DNA of 64,000 bases from Anaerolineales bacterium UBA2317 (GTDB lineage: Bacteria > Chloroflexota > Anaerolineae > Anaerolineales > Villigracilaceae): NCBI GenBank assembly GCA_002345215.1, contig DDVH01000022.1, forward strand, positions 124,169 through 188,168, in the 5' to 3' direction. A program made the position numbers and the translations under genes. This document shows positions 7,563 to 15,700 of this stretch, one piece after another. The notes beneath the pieces were generated by a model. That model saw nothing but the letters and a program-made list of their open reading frames with translations. It was not told the DNA's origin and ran no database searches. Position 1 is the first letter of the stretch, and each line of letters opens with the position of its first letter.

Positions 7563-8777
7563 ATGAACAAAAAAATAACTCAATTTGCAGGGCGACATTA
7601 TGAAACAGGCAGTGTGCAAAATGCTTTGGCGTTGCAAAATGTGCACACGCCGCACACAGGCAAACCGTTTTCTGAGGCGTTTTTGTTGGGCGTTAGTGGT
7701 GGCATCACGTTTGGATATTTCACCTTTGAATACAAAGGTCATTTGCCGCATGTGGCAATTTTGGCACGCAATACATTTGACCCATTCCAAACGATGCTTG
7801 AACGCTTAGGCGTTGAGCAACAAGTGTATCAAACTACCAAAGCGAACATTGCCGAAAAGAATTTGGTTGAGGCTTTAGCCACTGGCAACCCAGCCATTGT
7901 GTGGGCTGATGAATATAGTTTGCCGTACACGCATAAAAACCCAGCCGCGTATTGGAACATGATTCCGATTGTGGTGTATGGCATTGAAGATGATGAGGCG
8001 TTGATTGCTGATCGGTCGGCGAAACCGTTTCACGTCAAGATAGAAGCGTTGACGAAAGCACGAGCAAGAGTCAAAGATGATAAATTCCGATTAATCACAA
8101 TCGCTTCGCCGCAGACATCAAAACTGGTTGCCGCTGTTCAAAAGGGGATTTGGCAGTGTGCATCGTTATTTACAGACAAGCCACCCAAAGGCGCGCGCCA
8201 CAATTTTGGATTCGCCGCTTATGAACATTTAGCGGATATGTTAGTAAATAAACGCAACAAACAAAGTTGGGAGCGGATGTTTCCTGCTGGTGCAAAGTTA
8301 TACAATGCCTTAGCAGGTTTTTCGGAAGGGAAGTTTAACCCGCCTGGCATGTTTGTATGGATTAATTCCTTTTGGGCAAGTGATGGTGCTGAACGTGATT
8401 TATATGCCGATTTTTTAGAGGAAGCATCTATGTTGTTAGATAAAAAATCTTTGAAAGAAGCGGCAAAGCAATTTCGATTGAGTCATAAAAAATGGTTAGA
8501 CTTTGCAGATGCAATTTTGCCTTCAAGCGTTGCTCCATTCGGTGAAGTGAAAAAACTTTTGCTTCAAAAACATAAATTATTCGCAGAACAAGGCGAAGAT
8601 GGACGCGATGAAATTGAAAAAATCAACACACGTTTGAAAAAGATTGAAGCAGACATTACAAAGAAATTCCCGATGACAGAATCTCAAGTTGCAGAATTTC
8701 GTGAAGGATTAAGAGAACACGTACTTGGAATTGCAGAAATAGAAAAGAGAGCAGTTGAGTTAATGCAACTTGCTTAA
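7563..8777 (+). CDS. BtrH N-terminal / DUF4872 domain protein
   Basis: 404 residues, good GGAG Shine-Dalgarno. The N-terminal part (about 1-190) looks like the BtrH_N cysteine-peptidase-like acyltransferase fold: SVQNALALQN, then SEAFLLGVSGGITFGY. The C-terminal part (about 200-390) resembles DUF4872, alpha-helical, ending with a helix-rich KKIEADITKK segment. BtrH transfers an acyl group in butirosin synthesis, and relatives occur with peptide or polyketide genes. Here the residue at the usual Cys position before the GGG motif is Ser/Gln-rich (GSVQNAL), so catalysis is uncertain. No biosynthetic neighbours. Followed by a strong terminator. Confidence 0.65.
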   Translation: MNKKITQFAGRHYETGSVQNALALQNVHTPHTGKPFSEAFLLGVSGGITFGYFTFEYKGHLPHVAILARNTFDPFQTMLERLGVEQQVYQTTKANIAEKNLVEALATGNPAIVWADEYSLPYTHKNPAAYWNMIPIVVYGIEDDEALIADRSAKPFHVKIEALTKARARVKDDKFRLITIASPQTSKLVAAVQKGIWQCASLFTDKPPKGARHNFGFAAYEHLADMLVNKRNKQSWERMFPAGAKLYNALAGFSEGKFNPPGMFVWINSFWASDGAERDLYADFLEEASMLLDKKSLKEAAKQFRLSHKKWLDFADAILPSSVAPFGEVKKLLLQKHKLFAEQGEDGRDEIEKINTRLKKIEADITKKFPMTESQVAEFREGLREHVLGIAEIEKRAVELMQLA

Positions 8778-8780
8778 ACA

Positions 8781-8811
8781 AAACTCGGAAGTCTTCAAGA
8801 CTTCCGAGTTT
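8781..8811. terminator. Intrinsic terminator
   Basis: Nearly perfect 31-base palindrome AAACTCGGAAGTCTT-C-AAGACTTCCGAGTTT followed by T-rich sequence, directly behind the BtrH_N gene. Confidence 0.85.
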
Positions 8812-8846
8812 TTATTTTAGGGTATCATCAATGCGGAGGATGTATT

Positions 8847-9539
8847 ATGCCTAGAAAAGAATTACATTATTCAACTCGAATCGGATGGTTACGCGCGGCA
8901 GTATTAGGTGCTAATGACGGAATTGTCTCCACTGCAAGTTTGGTGGTGGGTGTCGCCGCCGCAAATGCTGTGCGCGGAGATGTGTTACTGGCTGGCGTTG
9001 CGGGCTTGGTTGCTGGCGCAATGTCTATGGCGGCGGGGGAATATGTTTCGGTCAGTTCACAAGCCGATACTGAAAAAGCAGATTTAGCTCGTGAGAAAAA
9101 AGAATTGGAAATTGATGATGCAGGTGAACGAAAAGAATTGACAAATATTTACATCGAACGTGGACTTGAACCCGCACTTGCAAAACAAGTGGCTGACCAA
9201 TTGATGAAGCATGATGCTTTGATGGCACATGCGCGTGATGAACTTGGATTGACCGAAGTGCACACGGCTCGTCCCTTTCAAGCGGCTTGGACTTCGGCTT
9301 TGTCATTTGCTTTGGGCGCGGCAATGCCTTTGTTGGCTGTGATACTTTCGCCAATGAATTTAATGATTCCAATTGTTGTGATTAGTTCATTATTTTTCTT
9401 AGCAGGCATGGGCATGTTAGCGTCAAATACAGGTGGTTCAAATATTTGGGTCGGTGCATTTCGAGTCACATTTTGGGGATTGGTTGCGATGATTGCAACA
9501 TTCTTAGTCGGAAGATTATTTGGGACAACTGTTAGTTAA
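8847..9539 (+). CDS. VIT1/CCC1 family iron/manganese transporter
   Basis: 230 residues. The N-terminal signature LGANDGIVSTASLVVGVA, followed by GLVAGAMSMAAGEYVSVSSQ, is diagnostic for the VIT/CCC1 family. A charged cytoplasmic stretch (about 75-130, KADLAREKKELE) forms the metal-binding domain between membrane helices 2 and 3, and three further helices follow. The family moves Fe2+ or Mn2+ out of the cytosol. GGAGG precedes the ATG. Single-gene unit between two terminators. Confidence 0.9.
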   Translation: MPRKELHYSTRIGWLRAAVLGANDGIVSTASLVVGVAAANAVRGDVLLAGVAGLVAGAMSMAAGEYVSVSSQADTEKADLAREKKELEIDDAGERKELTNIYIERGLEPALAKQVADQLMKHDALMAHARDELGLTEVHTARPFQAAWTSALSFALGAAMPLLAVILSPMNLMIPIVVISSLFFLAGMGMLASNTGGSNIWVGAFRVTFWGLVAMIATFLVGRLFGTTVS

Positions 9540-9541
9540 CT

Positions 9542-9576
9542 AAAAAATCGGAGGTCATTATGACCTCCGATTTTTT
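9542..9576. terminator. Bidirectional intrinsic terminator
   Basis: Palindrome AAAAAATCGGAGGTCAT / ATGACCTCCGATTTTTT between convergent genes; its T-run overlaps the stop of the minus-strand gene. Confidence 0.85.
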
Positions 9577-9946
9577 ATTCTATTTCTAAAATATTATGTC
9601 CATCAAATATTTTATTTAATAAATCTAAAATCATTTGATACATTTCCTCATCCGCATCGAATTCTATTTCGATGTTAGCAAAATCTTCATTCCCAAATTT
9701 TTCTACCAATTCCCGCTTCAATTTGACCTCAAGCCTGTTTCTTGAAACCTGAACAGATTCCAAGCCTCCATAACTTGAATTGGATTGGTCATTGATTTCA
9801 AAATAATAAACACTATTTGGAATATCAATTGCACGCGACAGCATGAATACCGAAGGTTCGTCAGGATTTGTTTCAGGGTCAGCAAAAAGTAGATTGGCTA
9901 TCTTTTCGCTTGTGTTGGGCTCAATAATGGAAGCGGTGAATTTCAT
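9575..9946 (-). CDS. Imm10-like immunity family protein (putative)
   Basis: 123 residues, acidic, no signal peptide. The core YYFEINDQSNSSYGGLE followed by VSRNRLEVKL and a C-terminal FDADEEMYQMILDLLNKIF fits my memory of the Imm10 immunity family (conserved NDQ and YGG region); this was not searched. Its ATG overlaps the stop of the upstream HEPN-like gene (ATGA), so translation is coupled. The arrangement of a putative RNase-like gene with a small acidic partner suggests a toxin and its neutraliser, but neither activity is shown. Confidence 0.55.
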   Translation of the reverse strand: MKFTASIIEPNTSEKIANLLFADPETNPDEPSVFMLSRAIDIPNSVYYFEINDQSNSSYGGLESVQVSRNRLEVKLKRELVEKFGNEDFANIEIEFDADEEMYQMILDLLNKIFDGHNILEIE

Positions 9947-11076
9947 GAAATGATTTCCTTGTTTTGTGCTTCGGTTATTTTACTTTCAATAATCTCATCA
10001 ACTATGGAAAAAAGAAAAGTAACTTCTCTCAATAGCTCATTTTTTTGAGATTCGTCAATAGATTTTCCGTGAGCTAATTGACCTCTCATATCAAAAATTT
10101 TTGATACTTCGGTTTCAATATTTTTCCCCTTTGCACAATTTAACTGATTTATTCTTTCTTTAATAAGATCATTTTTCGTTTTTTTCTTTAATTTTGAAAC
10201 TAAGTCAATAAGTTTCTGTCGTTTATTTTTATTGCTTATTACTTGCTTTAAGGATTTTTTTATATCTTTGATTTCTTGTTCATCAAGAAGTTTTTCACTT
10301 TTTTCTTCATTCCCAAGTTCGATTTCAATTGCACCCCAAAGTGTAATAAGTTTACTCTCATTGCTACTATCTGTGATTGCACGATGCCTCACTCGTAATA
10401 ATTCTGCCACTGAAAGACCAGTTAAAACAAGTGTTTGGGAAATTGAAATTATTTTTTCCACGTGCCTTAAGTCAATTGAAGGTAATGTATGGACTGTAGG
10501 TCCCATGCCTCCAGAAATTGCCTCTGTTTCACTATGGTTGGATTCTTGAAAGTGGTGTGGGATAAAACCGATTTTAGCAATTTGTTGATTATGTCTTATT
10601 TCAAATGAAAGAGCAGAGAGTACTAAATTTAATTCAGCAGTTGGTGAATTTTCTTCGGGTTTTGTTTCATAGTTGATGACCCAAGTTCCTTTTTCAGTGG
10701 TTTTATTGAAAGAGTAATTACAGACTTTCCACTCTTGTTCAATAATTCCACCCTCAAATTTCGGTGTTCCACTTGATTCAACCAAAGAAACAGGAATAGT
10801 CTTAGAACTTTTTTGAATAGGAGTTAATTCATAATGGATTTTTTCGTAGAGATTAATAGGAAGCTTTTCTTGCCTTACTAGAGAAAATAAAAACTTTTGC
10901 ATTTCAATACGAAGTCTTAAATCTTGTGTTTTCCACCAAATTAACCAATCTGTTTTTGACTTTCTCCATTTTGGTAATGCACGTGAGATTAATTTCGCAC
11001 TTTCAAGGTCTGACTTTTTGTATAGATGTAGGTTGTTTTGAATAAGAGCTTCAAATTCATTATTTGAAATTGTCAT
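9943..11076 (-). CDS. HEPN-like (Apea-type) putative RNase or abortive-infection protein
   Basis: 377 residues. The C-terminal helical region (about 220-377) ends with FDMRGQLAHGK, an R-x4-H motif (R331, H336) as in HEPN ribonucleases of the Apea/Abi type. The N-terminal 210 residues have no domain I recognise; they are Trp- and Lys-rich at first (KWRKSKTDWLIWWKT). The gene and the Imm10-like gene overlap by four bases. Codon use is more AT-rich with many Lys/Asn/Ser codons than neighbouring metabolic genes, as in defence genes gained by transfer. Function inferred from one motif only. Confidence 0.55.
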   Translation of the reverse strand: MTISNNEFEALIQNNLHLYKKSDLESAKLISRALPKWRKSKTDWLIWWKTQDLRLRIEMQKFLFSLVRQEKLPINLYEKIHYELTPIQKSSKTIPVSLVESSGTPKFEGGIIEQEWKVCNYSFNKTTEKGTWVINYETKPEENSPTAELNLVLSALSFEIRHNQQIAKIGFIPHHFQESNHSETEAISGGMGPTVHTLPSIDLRHVEKIISISQTLVLTGLSVAELLRVRHRAITDSSNESKLITLWGAIEIELGNEEKSEKLLDEQEIKDIKKSLKQVISNKNKRQKLIDLVSKLKKKTKNDLIKERINQLNCAKGKNIETEVSKIFDMRGQLAHGKSIDESQKNELLREVTFLFSIVDEIIESKITEAQNKEIIS

Positions 11077-11082
11077 TTGTTG

Positions 11083-12459
11083 TTACCCCGTCATCAACTC
11101 ATCCACAGCATTCACCAACTCTCTCAAATTCCCAACCTTCAAGACATTGTTGCATAGTGGAGCATACTTGGGCATATCACTGTCACCGTGCCATAAGGTT
11201 GAGGGTTCAGGATTCAGCCAAATGGTGCGTGAGGCGCGGCGCGTCATCAACGAGAAAATGTCGAGGCGTGGATCATAATAATTATTGCGTCCATCCCCAA
11301 CGATAATTAAAGTCGTGCCGCTGTTCAATGTATCCATAAAATCATCGTTGAAATTTTGCAAAGACCAACCGAGGTCGGTGTTGTAATGTCCGCTGGGCAT
11401 ACGCCACAAAACAGATTGAATGGCTTCATCGGCATTCGCGCCGCTGAAATCTTCACTAATCGATTCAAGATGATCAATAAATGCGAAGGCATGTGTTTTG
11501 CGAACTTGCCCTTGCAATGCAAACAGAAAACTTAACATGAGTTCAGAACAAAAACGCATAGACGTGCTGATATCACAAATCACAACAATCTTTGGCTTTT
11601 TGATTTTGTCTTTGTGATGAATTTCCATCGGTACGCCATGATATTTTAAATTTGCACGTATCGTTGCTTTCGGATCCATCTGCCCGCTCTTCATTCTTTT
11701 TTGACGCAATGCAATCCGTGTGCGTAACGCGGCGGCAAGTTTTTTTACTTCACGTTGTAAAAGTTTTTTATCTGCATCTGATAATGCTTGAAACGGACGA
11801 TTCATCAAACTGTCAATATTTTCACCGCGTGGGCGTTCACTTAAATTTTCAGCGAGTCGTTCGCCAGCAAAACGATTGATTTGTTCTTGCATGCCTTGCA
11901 TATTTTGTTGAATCATCTCGCGCATTTGCTCCACACGGTCACGGCTCATGCCCATTTGTTGCAGTTGTTCCATCAACTCTTTCAACGCCTCACGCACTTC
12001 AGGAAACGCCAAAGCACGCATCATACGTTGTGCCATCCAATTTTGATAATTAAGATTATCTGCCTGATTCAATCCGACTAACTTTCCTAACGCTTCAAGC
12101 TCTGACCTTGATAATGGTTCGCCATTCATCAGCCTTTCCATTCGCTGACGCATTTGCTCGGCAAATTGTTTCATTGCCTCAGCCCACATCTGTGCTTCTT
12201 CAGGAGTCATATCATCTGTCGGGTTTCCGCCCATCATCGGTGGTTGACCTGTCCCAAAGAACAATGGAAATAATTTTTCAAATGTAGGAATATCTTTTAC
12301 ATCTTTGATTAACGTCGCCCGCAACGATAATTTGAACTGTTCTCTATCTTGAATCCCCATCAAATCCACAGCCGAAAAGGATTCGGCTGATTCAGCCAAA
12401 GAAACTCGAACCCCACTTGCTCTTAGTGCCGCAATTAGTTGTAAGATGCGAGATTCCAT
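11083..12459 (-). CDS. VWA domain protein, CoxE-like
   Basis: 458 residues. The N-terminal segment (SGVRVSLAESAESFSAVDL) and the Gln/Met-rich helical middle (about 80-250) are typical of CoxE-like proteins. The C-terminal VWA domain has a complete MIDAS start DISTSM (D296). Such proteins act with a MoxR AAA+ ATPase as a metal- or cofactor-insertion chaperone, and the MoxR gene lies just upstream on the same strand. The Shine-Dalgarno GAGG, eight bases before the ATG, comes from the end of a dispersed repeat. Client protein unknown. Confidence 0.85.
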   Translation of the reverse strand: MESRILQLIAALRASGVRVSLAESAESFSAVDLMGIQDREQFKLSLRATLIKDVKDIPTFEKLFPLFFGTGQPPMMGGNPTDDMTPEEAQMWAEAMKQFAEQMRQRMERLMNGEPLSRSELEALGKLVGLNQADNLNYQNWMAQRMMRALAFPEVREALKELMEQLQQMGMSRDRVEQMREMIQQNMQGMQEQINRFAGERLAENLSERPRGENIDSLMNRPFQALSDADKKLLQREVKKLAAALRTRIALRQKRMKSGQMDPKATIRANLKYHGVPMEIHHKDKIKKPKIVVICDISTSMRFCSELMLSFLFALQGQVRKTHAFAFIDHLESISEDFSGANADEAIQSVLWRMPSGHYNTDLGWSLQNFNDDFMDTLNSGTTLIIVGDGRNNYYDPRLDIFSLMTRRASRTIWLNPEPSTLWHGDSDMPKYAPLCNNVLKVGNLRELVNAVDELMTG

Positions 12460-12469
12460 AATTTATACC

Positions 12470-12596
12470 TCGGTGGTTGAGTAGTCGCGCTCTTGTTCTA
12501 TGCGACGTATCGAAACCACCAATTTAAAATACACTCTTAATTTCTGGTTTCGATACGCCCTTCGCAAAAATCGCTCAGGGCTACTCAACCAGCGGG
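12470..12596. repeat. Dispersed palindromic repeat, family 2 (GGTTGAGTAG...CTACTCAACC)
   Basis: Two inverted hairpin halves: CGGTGGTTGAGTAG...CGTATCGAAACCAC and GGTTTCGATACG...CTACTCAACCAGCGG. It lies between the MoxR and VWA genes, and its edge supplies the VWA gene's Shine-Dalgarno (CCACCGAGG on the minus strand). Confidence 0.8.
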
Positions 12597-12601
12597 GTTT
12601 A

Positions 12602-13573
12602 TCAATTCCCAGAAAACCTTCCAAACTCATCATTATTATTTCTCGGTCTTGGTTGTTGTGGAGGTGGCGGATTGATATATTGTCTCTTCGCCTTTTGCAA
12701 ATCCGCTTCATGTTTCAACAAGACAGAAATCGTATCTTCCAAAGTTGTTTTATCTAAGTTACTTGCATTCAATGCAACTAAAGCATTCGCCCAATCCAAT
12801 GTCTCACTGATGGATGGAGACTTTCGCATGTCAGCTTTTCTTAAGCGTTGTACAAATTCCACAGCTTGTTGCGCTAACTTCGGATTCAAATCTGGTACTT
12901 TGAGTCTTACAACTGCCAATTCTTCTTGCAAAGTTGGGTAATCAATGAATAAATACAAACATCTGCGTTTTAATGCTTCTGATAACTCGCGTGTGTTATT
13001 GGATGTGAGAATCACAAACGGTTTGTGTTTTGCAGTTAATGTTCCCAATTCTGGAACAGAGATTTGAAAATCACTCAACACTTCCAAAAGAAATGCTTCA
13101 AACTCTGCATCGGCTCGGTCAATTTCATCAATCAATAAAACTGTGGGTTGGTCACTCAAAATTGCTTTCAATAACGGACGTTTCAGCAAGAATCTTTCGG
13201 AGAAAAATACATCTTCTTCTTTTGCTAATTGGTCAGCCGCACCTGCAAGTGAATCCGCTTTGCCGAGCGTGTCATTTAATTTATCGCGTAATAACTGTGT
13301 ATAAAGCAATTGTTTGGAATATTCCCATTCATACAAAGCTTTTGATTCGTCCAAACCTTCGTAACATTGCAAGCGAATCAACTCACGACCTGTGGCTTTT
13401 GCTATCCCTTTGGCTAATTCTGTTTTGCCCACACCTGCTGGACCTTCGGTCAGAAGCGGTTTGCCTAATTTCTCTGAAAGATAAACAATCGTAGCAATCT
13501 CATCCGAGGCGATATATTTTTGTTTAGAGAGTTCAGTTTTTACGGTTGAAGTTGAATCAAAAATTGTTGTCAT
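12602..13573 (-). CDS. MoxR family AAA+ ATPase
   Basis: About 323 residues; two adjacent ATGs, of which the second (13573) has the better distance to AAAGGTGA. Walker A GPAGVGKT (about 45-52), Walker B LLIDEIDRAD, sensor 1 LTSNNTREL and an arginine finger region LKRRCLYLFID. This is the AAA_5 architecture of MoxR/CoxD. It should remodel a client together with the VWA protein encoded next. The C-terminus ends in a Pro/Arg/Asn-rich tail (PPPPQQPRPRNNND). The gene pair is flanked on both sides by family 2 repeats. Confidence 0.9.
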   Translation of the reverse strand: MTTIFDSTSTVKTELSKQKYIASDEIATIVYLSEKLGKPLLTEGPAGVGKTELAKGIAKATGRELIRLQCYEGLDESKALYEWEYSKQLLYTQLLRDKLNDTLGKADSLAGAADQLAKEEDVFFSERFLLKRPLLKAILSDQPTVLLIDEIDRADAEFEAFLLEVLSDFQISVPELGTLTAKHKPFVILTSNNTRELSEALKRRCLYLFIDYPTLQEELAVVRLKVPDLNPKLAQQAVEFVQRLRKADMRKSPSISETLDWANALVALNASNLDKTTLEDTISVLLKHEADLQKAKRQYINPPPPQQPRPRNNNDEFGRFSGN

Positions 13574-13594
13574 CATTCACCTTTAGGTTTACTC

Positions 13595-13735
13595 GGTGGT
13601 TGAGTAGTCGCGCTCTTGTTCTATGCGACGTATCGAAACCACAAATTACAGATATATATAAAATTGTATTTTTACTTTTAATTGCTGGTTTCGATGCGCC
13701 TCTCAAAGAGCATTCGAGGCTACTCAACCAGCGGT
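13595..13735. repeat. Dispersed palindromic repeat, family 2
   Basis: Shares its first 40 bases almost exactly with the copy at 12470 (CGGTGGTTGAGTAGTCGCGC...GCGACGTATCGAAACCAC) and ends GCTACTCAACCAGCGG; the central AT-rich spacer differs. Confidence 0.8.
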
Positions 13736-13743
13736 ATCACTTT

Positions 13744-15147
13744 TTATTTCTTAAACCATCTCGGCTGTGTTAAATTTTCAGGTTTAAGAATATCATCCAA
13801 TTGCTCTTTCGTTAATAGACCTTTGGCTAGGATGATTTCTGCCACACCTTTACCAGTTTCGTATGCTTCTTTCGCAACGGCACTTGCATTTTCATATCCG
13901 ATAATCGGATTCAATGCGGTCACAATGCCAATTGATTTATTTAGCATATCAGATAAATGTTCTTTGTTGGCTGTGATTCCTCTCACACATTTTTCAGCCA
14001 GTGTTAAGCAACCATTTTTCAAATAAATTAAACTATCAAACAAACTATGTGCAATGATCGGTTCAAAAGCATTCAGTTGTAATTGTCCGCTTTCCGCCGC
14101 AAAAGAAACCGTGACATCATTTCCGATTACCAAAAATGCAATTTGATTTACTACTTCAGGAATCACAGGATTCACTTTACCAGGCATGATGCTCGAGCCT
14201 GCTTGCACGGCGGGTAAATTGATTTCGTTAAGCCCAGTGCGTGGACCTGATGATAATAAACGCAAGTCATTACATATTTTTGATAATTTAACTGCCACGC
14301 GCTTCAACACACCAGATAGTTGCACAAACGCGCCGACATCTTGCGTCGCTTCGACTAAGTTCCCAGCAGTGATGTATTCAATCCCCGTTACTTCACTTAA
14401 ATATTTTCTTGCAAGGTTTGCATATTCAGGATGTGCATTAATCCCTGTTCCAATAGCAGTTGCTCCGAGATTCATTTCAAGAATCAATAACGCACCTTCA
14501 CGCAAACGTTGTTGGTCTTCTTCAAGCATGACTGCGTATGTGCTAAATTCTTGACCCAAAGTCATCGGCACAGCATCTTGTAATTGCGTGCGTCCCATTT
14601 TCAGAATATCTTTGAATTCAACTGCTTTTTCTGCAAATGCGATTCGTAATACTTCCATTGCTTCAATAAGTTCATCAATATAAAAGCGCAGAGCGACCTT
14701 AACTGCGGTTGGATACACATCATTCGTGCTTTGGCTCATATTCACATCTTCGAGCGGATGTAACTTTTTATAATCGCCGCGCTCGAAGCCTAAAATTTCT
14801 AATCCGCGATTGGCAATGACTTCGTTGGCATTCATATTGGTGGATGTGCCTGCACCGCCTTGAATCACATCTACAACAAATTCTTCACGTAATTTCCCAG
14901 CCATAATTTCTTTACAAGCCGAAACAATCGCATTTGACTTTTTATCTTCTAATAATCCTAATTCATGATTTGCCAATGCACAGGCTTGTTTCACTGCCGC
15001 CAATGCTTTTATAAAACTTGGATAATTACTAATCGGGATTTTGCTAATCGGGAAATTTTCTAAGGCGCGTAAGGTATGCACGCCATAATAAACTTCTGCT
15101 GGCACAGCACGCACTCCGAGTAAATCATGTTCCATGCGAGTTTTCAC
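13744..15147 (-). CDS. aspA: Aspartate ammonia-lyase
   Basis: 467 residues, standard length for aspartase. GTG start with AGGAGA seven bases upstream. The fumarase/aspartase signature GSSIMPGKVNP (about 318-327, with the catalytic Ser) is intact; other conserved pieces are GGAGTSTNMNANEV, SQSTNDVYPTA and MGRTQLQDAVPM. The N-terminus (EHDLLGVRAVPAEVYYGVHTLRALENF) separates it from fumarase C. It converts L-aspartate reversibly to fumarate and ammonia in the cytosol. Monocistronic. Confidence 0.93.
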   Translation of the reverse strand: MKTRMEHDLLGVRAVPAEVYYGVHTLRALENFPISKIPISNYPSFIKALAAVKQACALANHELGLLEDKKSNAIVSACKEIMAGKLREEFVVDVIQGGAGTSTNMNANEVIANRGLEILGFERGDYKKLHPLEDVNMSQSTNDVYPTAVKVALRFYIDELIEAMEVLRIAFAEKAVEFKDILKMGRTQLQDAVPMTLGQEFSTYAVMLEEDQQRLREGALLILEMNLGATAIGTGINAHPEYANLARKYLSEVTGIEYITAGNLVEATQDVGAFVQLSGVLKRVAVKLSKICNDLRLLSSGPRTGLNEINLPAVQAGSSIMPGKVNPVIPEVVNQIAFLVIGNDVTVSFAAESGQLQLNAFEPIIAHSLFDSLIYLKNGCLTLAEKCVRGITANKEHLSDMLNKSIGIVTALNPIIGYENASAVAKEAYETGKGVAEIILAKGLLTKEQLDDILKPENLTQPRWFKK

Positions 15148-15283
15148 AAGGTGTCTCCTAGCGGGAAGGTCTACTTAAATTGTATCACTTTGATTTTGTA
15201 TGAAAAAACAATTGCCTTGTTATATTTAAGACCATTGTTTTCAGAAGTATTAATTTTTTAATGCCCGCCCTTTTGCTTGTTAA

Positions 15284-15658
15284 TCATTCTATTATTTTCC
15301 AAAAAGAATCTTTACGTGTAATCTTTCCATTAGCGAACTCAAGCAAATCAACTCCGCGCACTTCGATGTGTTGCCCTGATATAGATGTACCAGTGAGTGT
15401 CCATTCAGAGACACCAAAATTATTTCCAACCCAATGCTGATCATTTCCATAATGCACGTCTGGAATCCCTTCAAACCGTTTTGCCAAGCCTTCACGAACC
15501 TCCTTTTTTCCACTATAGCTATTGCCACGCGGCTTGGCACCTCTTGGCATATAAAAAACACAATCCTCTGCAAAATAGCTCATGATGGAATCCAGATCGT
15601 GGCGATTAAAGGCTTCGAGAAACTCTTTCAATAATTCAACAGTTACTTGTCCGGACAT
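15284..15658 (-). CDS. SnoaL-like / NTF2-like protein
   Basis: 124 residues with the cone-fold pattern: LLKEFLEAFNRHDLDSIMSY at the start, YFAEDCVFYMPRG, YSGKKEVREGL, WTLTGTSISG and FANGKITRKDSFWKI at the end. GGAGG lies six bases before the ATG. SnoaL-like proteins include isomerases, hydratases and proteins without known activity; nothing nearby points to a substrate. Confidence 0.8.
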   Translation of the reverse strand: MSGQVTVELLKEFLEAFNRHDLDSIMSYFAEDCVFYMPRGAKPRGNSYSGKKEVREGLAKRFEGIPDVHYGNDQHWVGNNFGVSEWTLTGTSISGQHIEVRGVDLLEFANGKITRKDSFWKIIE

Positions 15659-15700
15659 TTAAGCCTCCATACATGATAATTGCTTGGTAATTAAAATAAG

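Noticed and set aside
12463..12757. Open frames on both strands across the repeat between the VWA and MoxR genes
   Set aside because: They are translations of the family 2 repeat plus the 3' end of the MoxR gene; no family features.
13030..13494. 154-codon open frame on the plus strand opposite the MoxR gene
   Set aside because: It is an antisense shadow of a strongly conserved AAA+ ATPase; no ribosome site, and its composition is that of a reversed coding frame.
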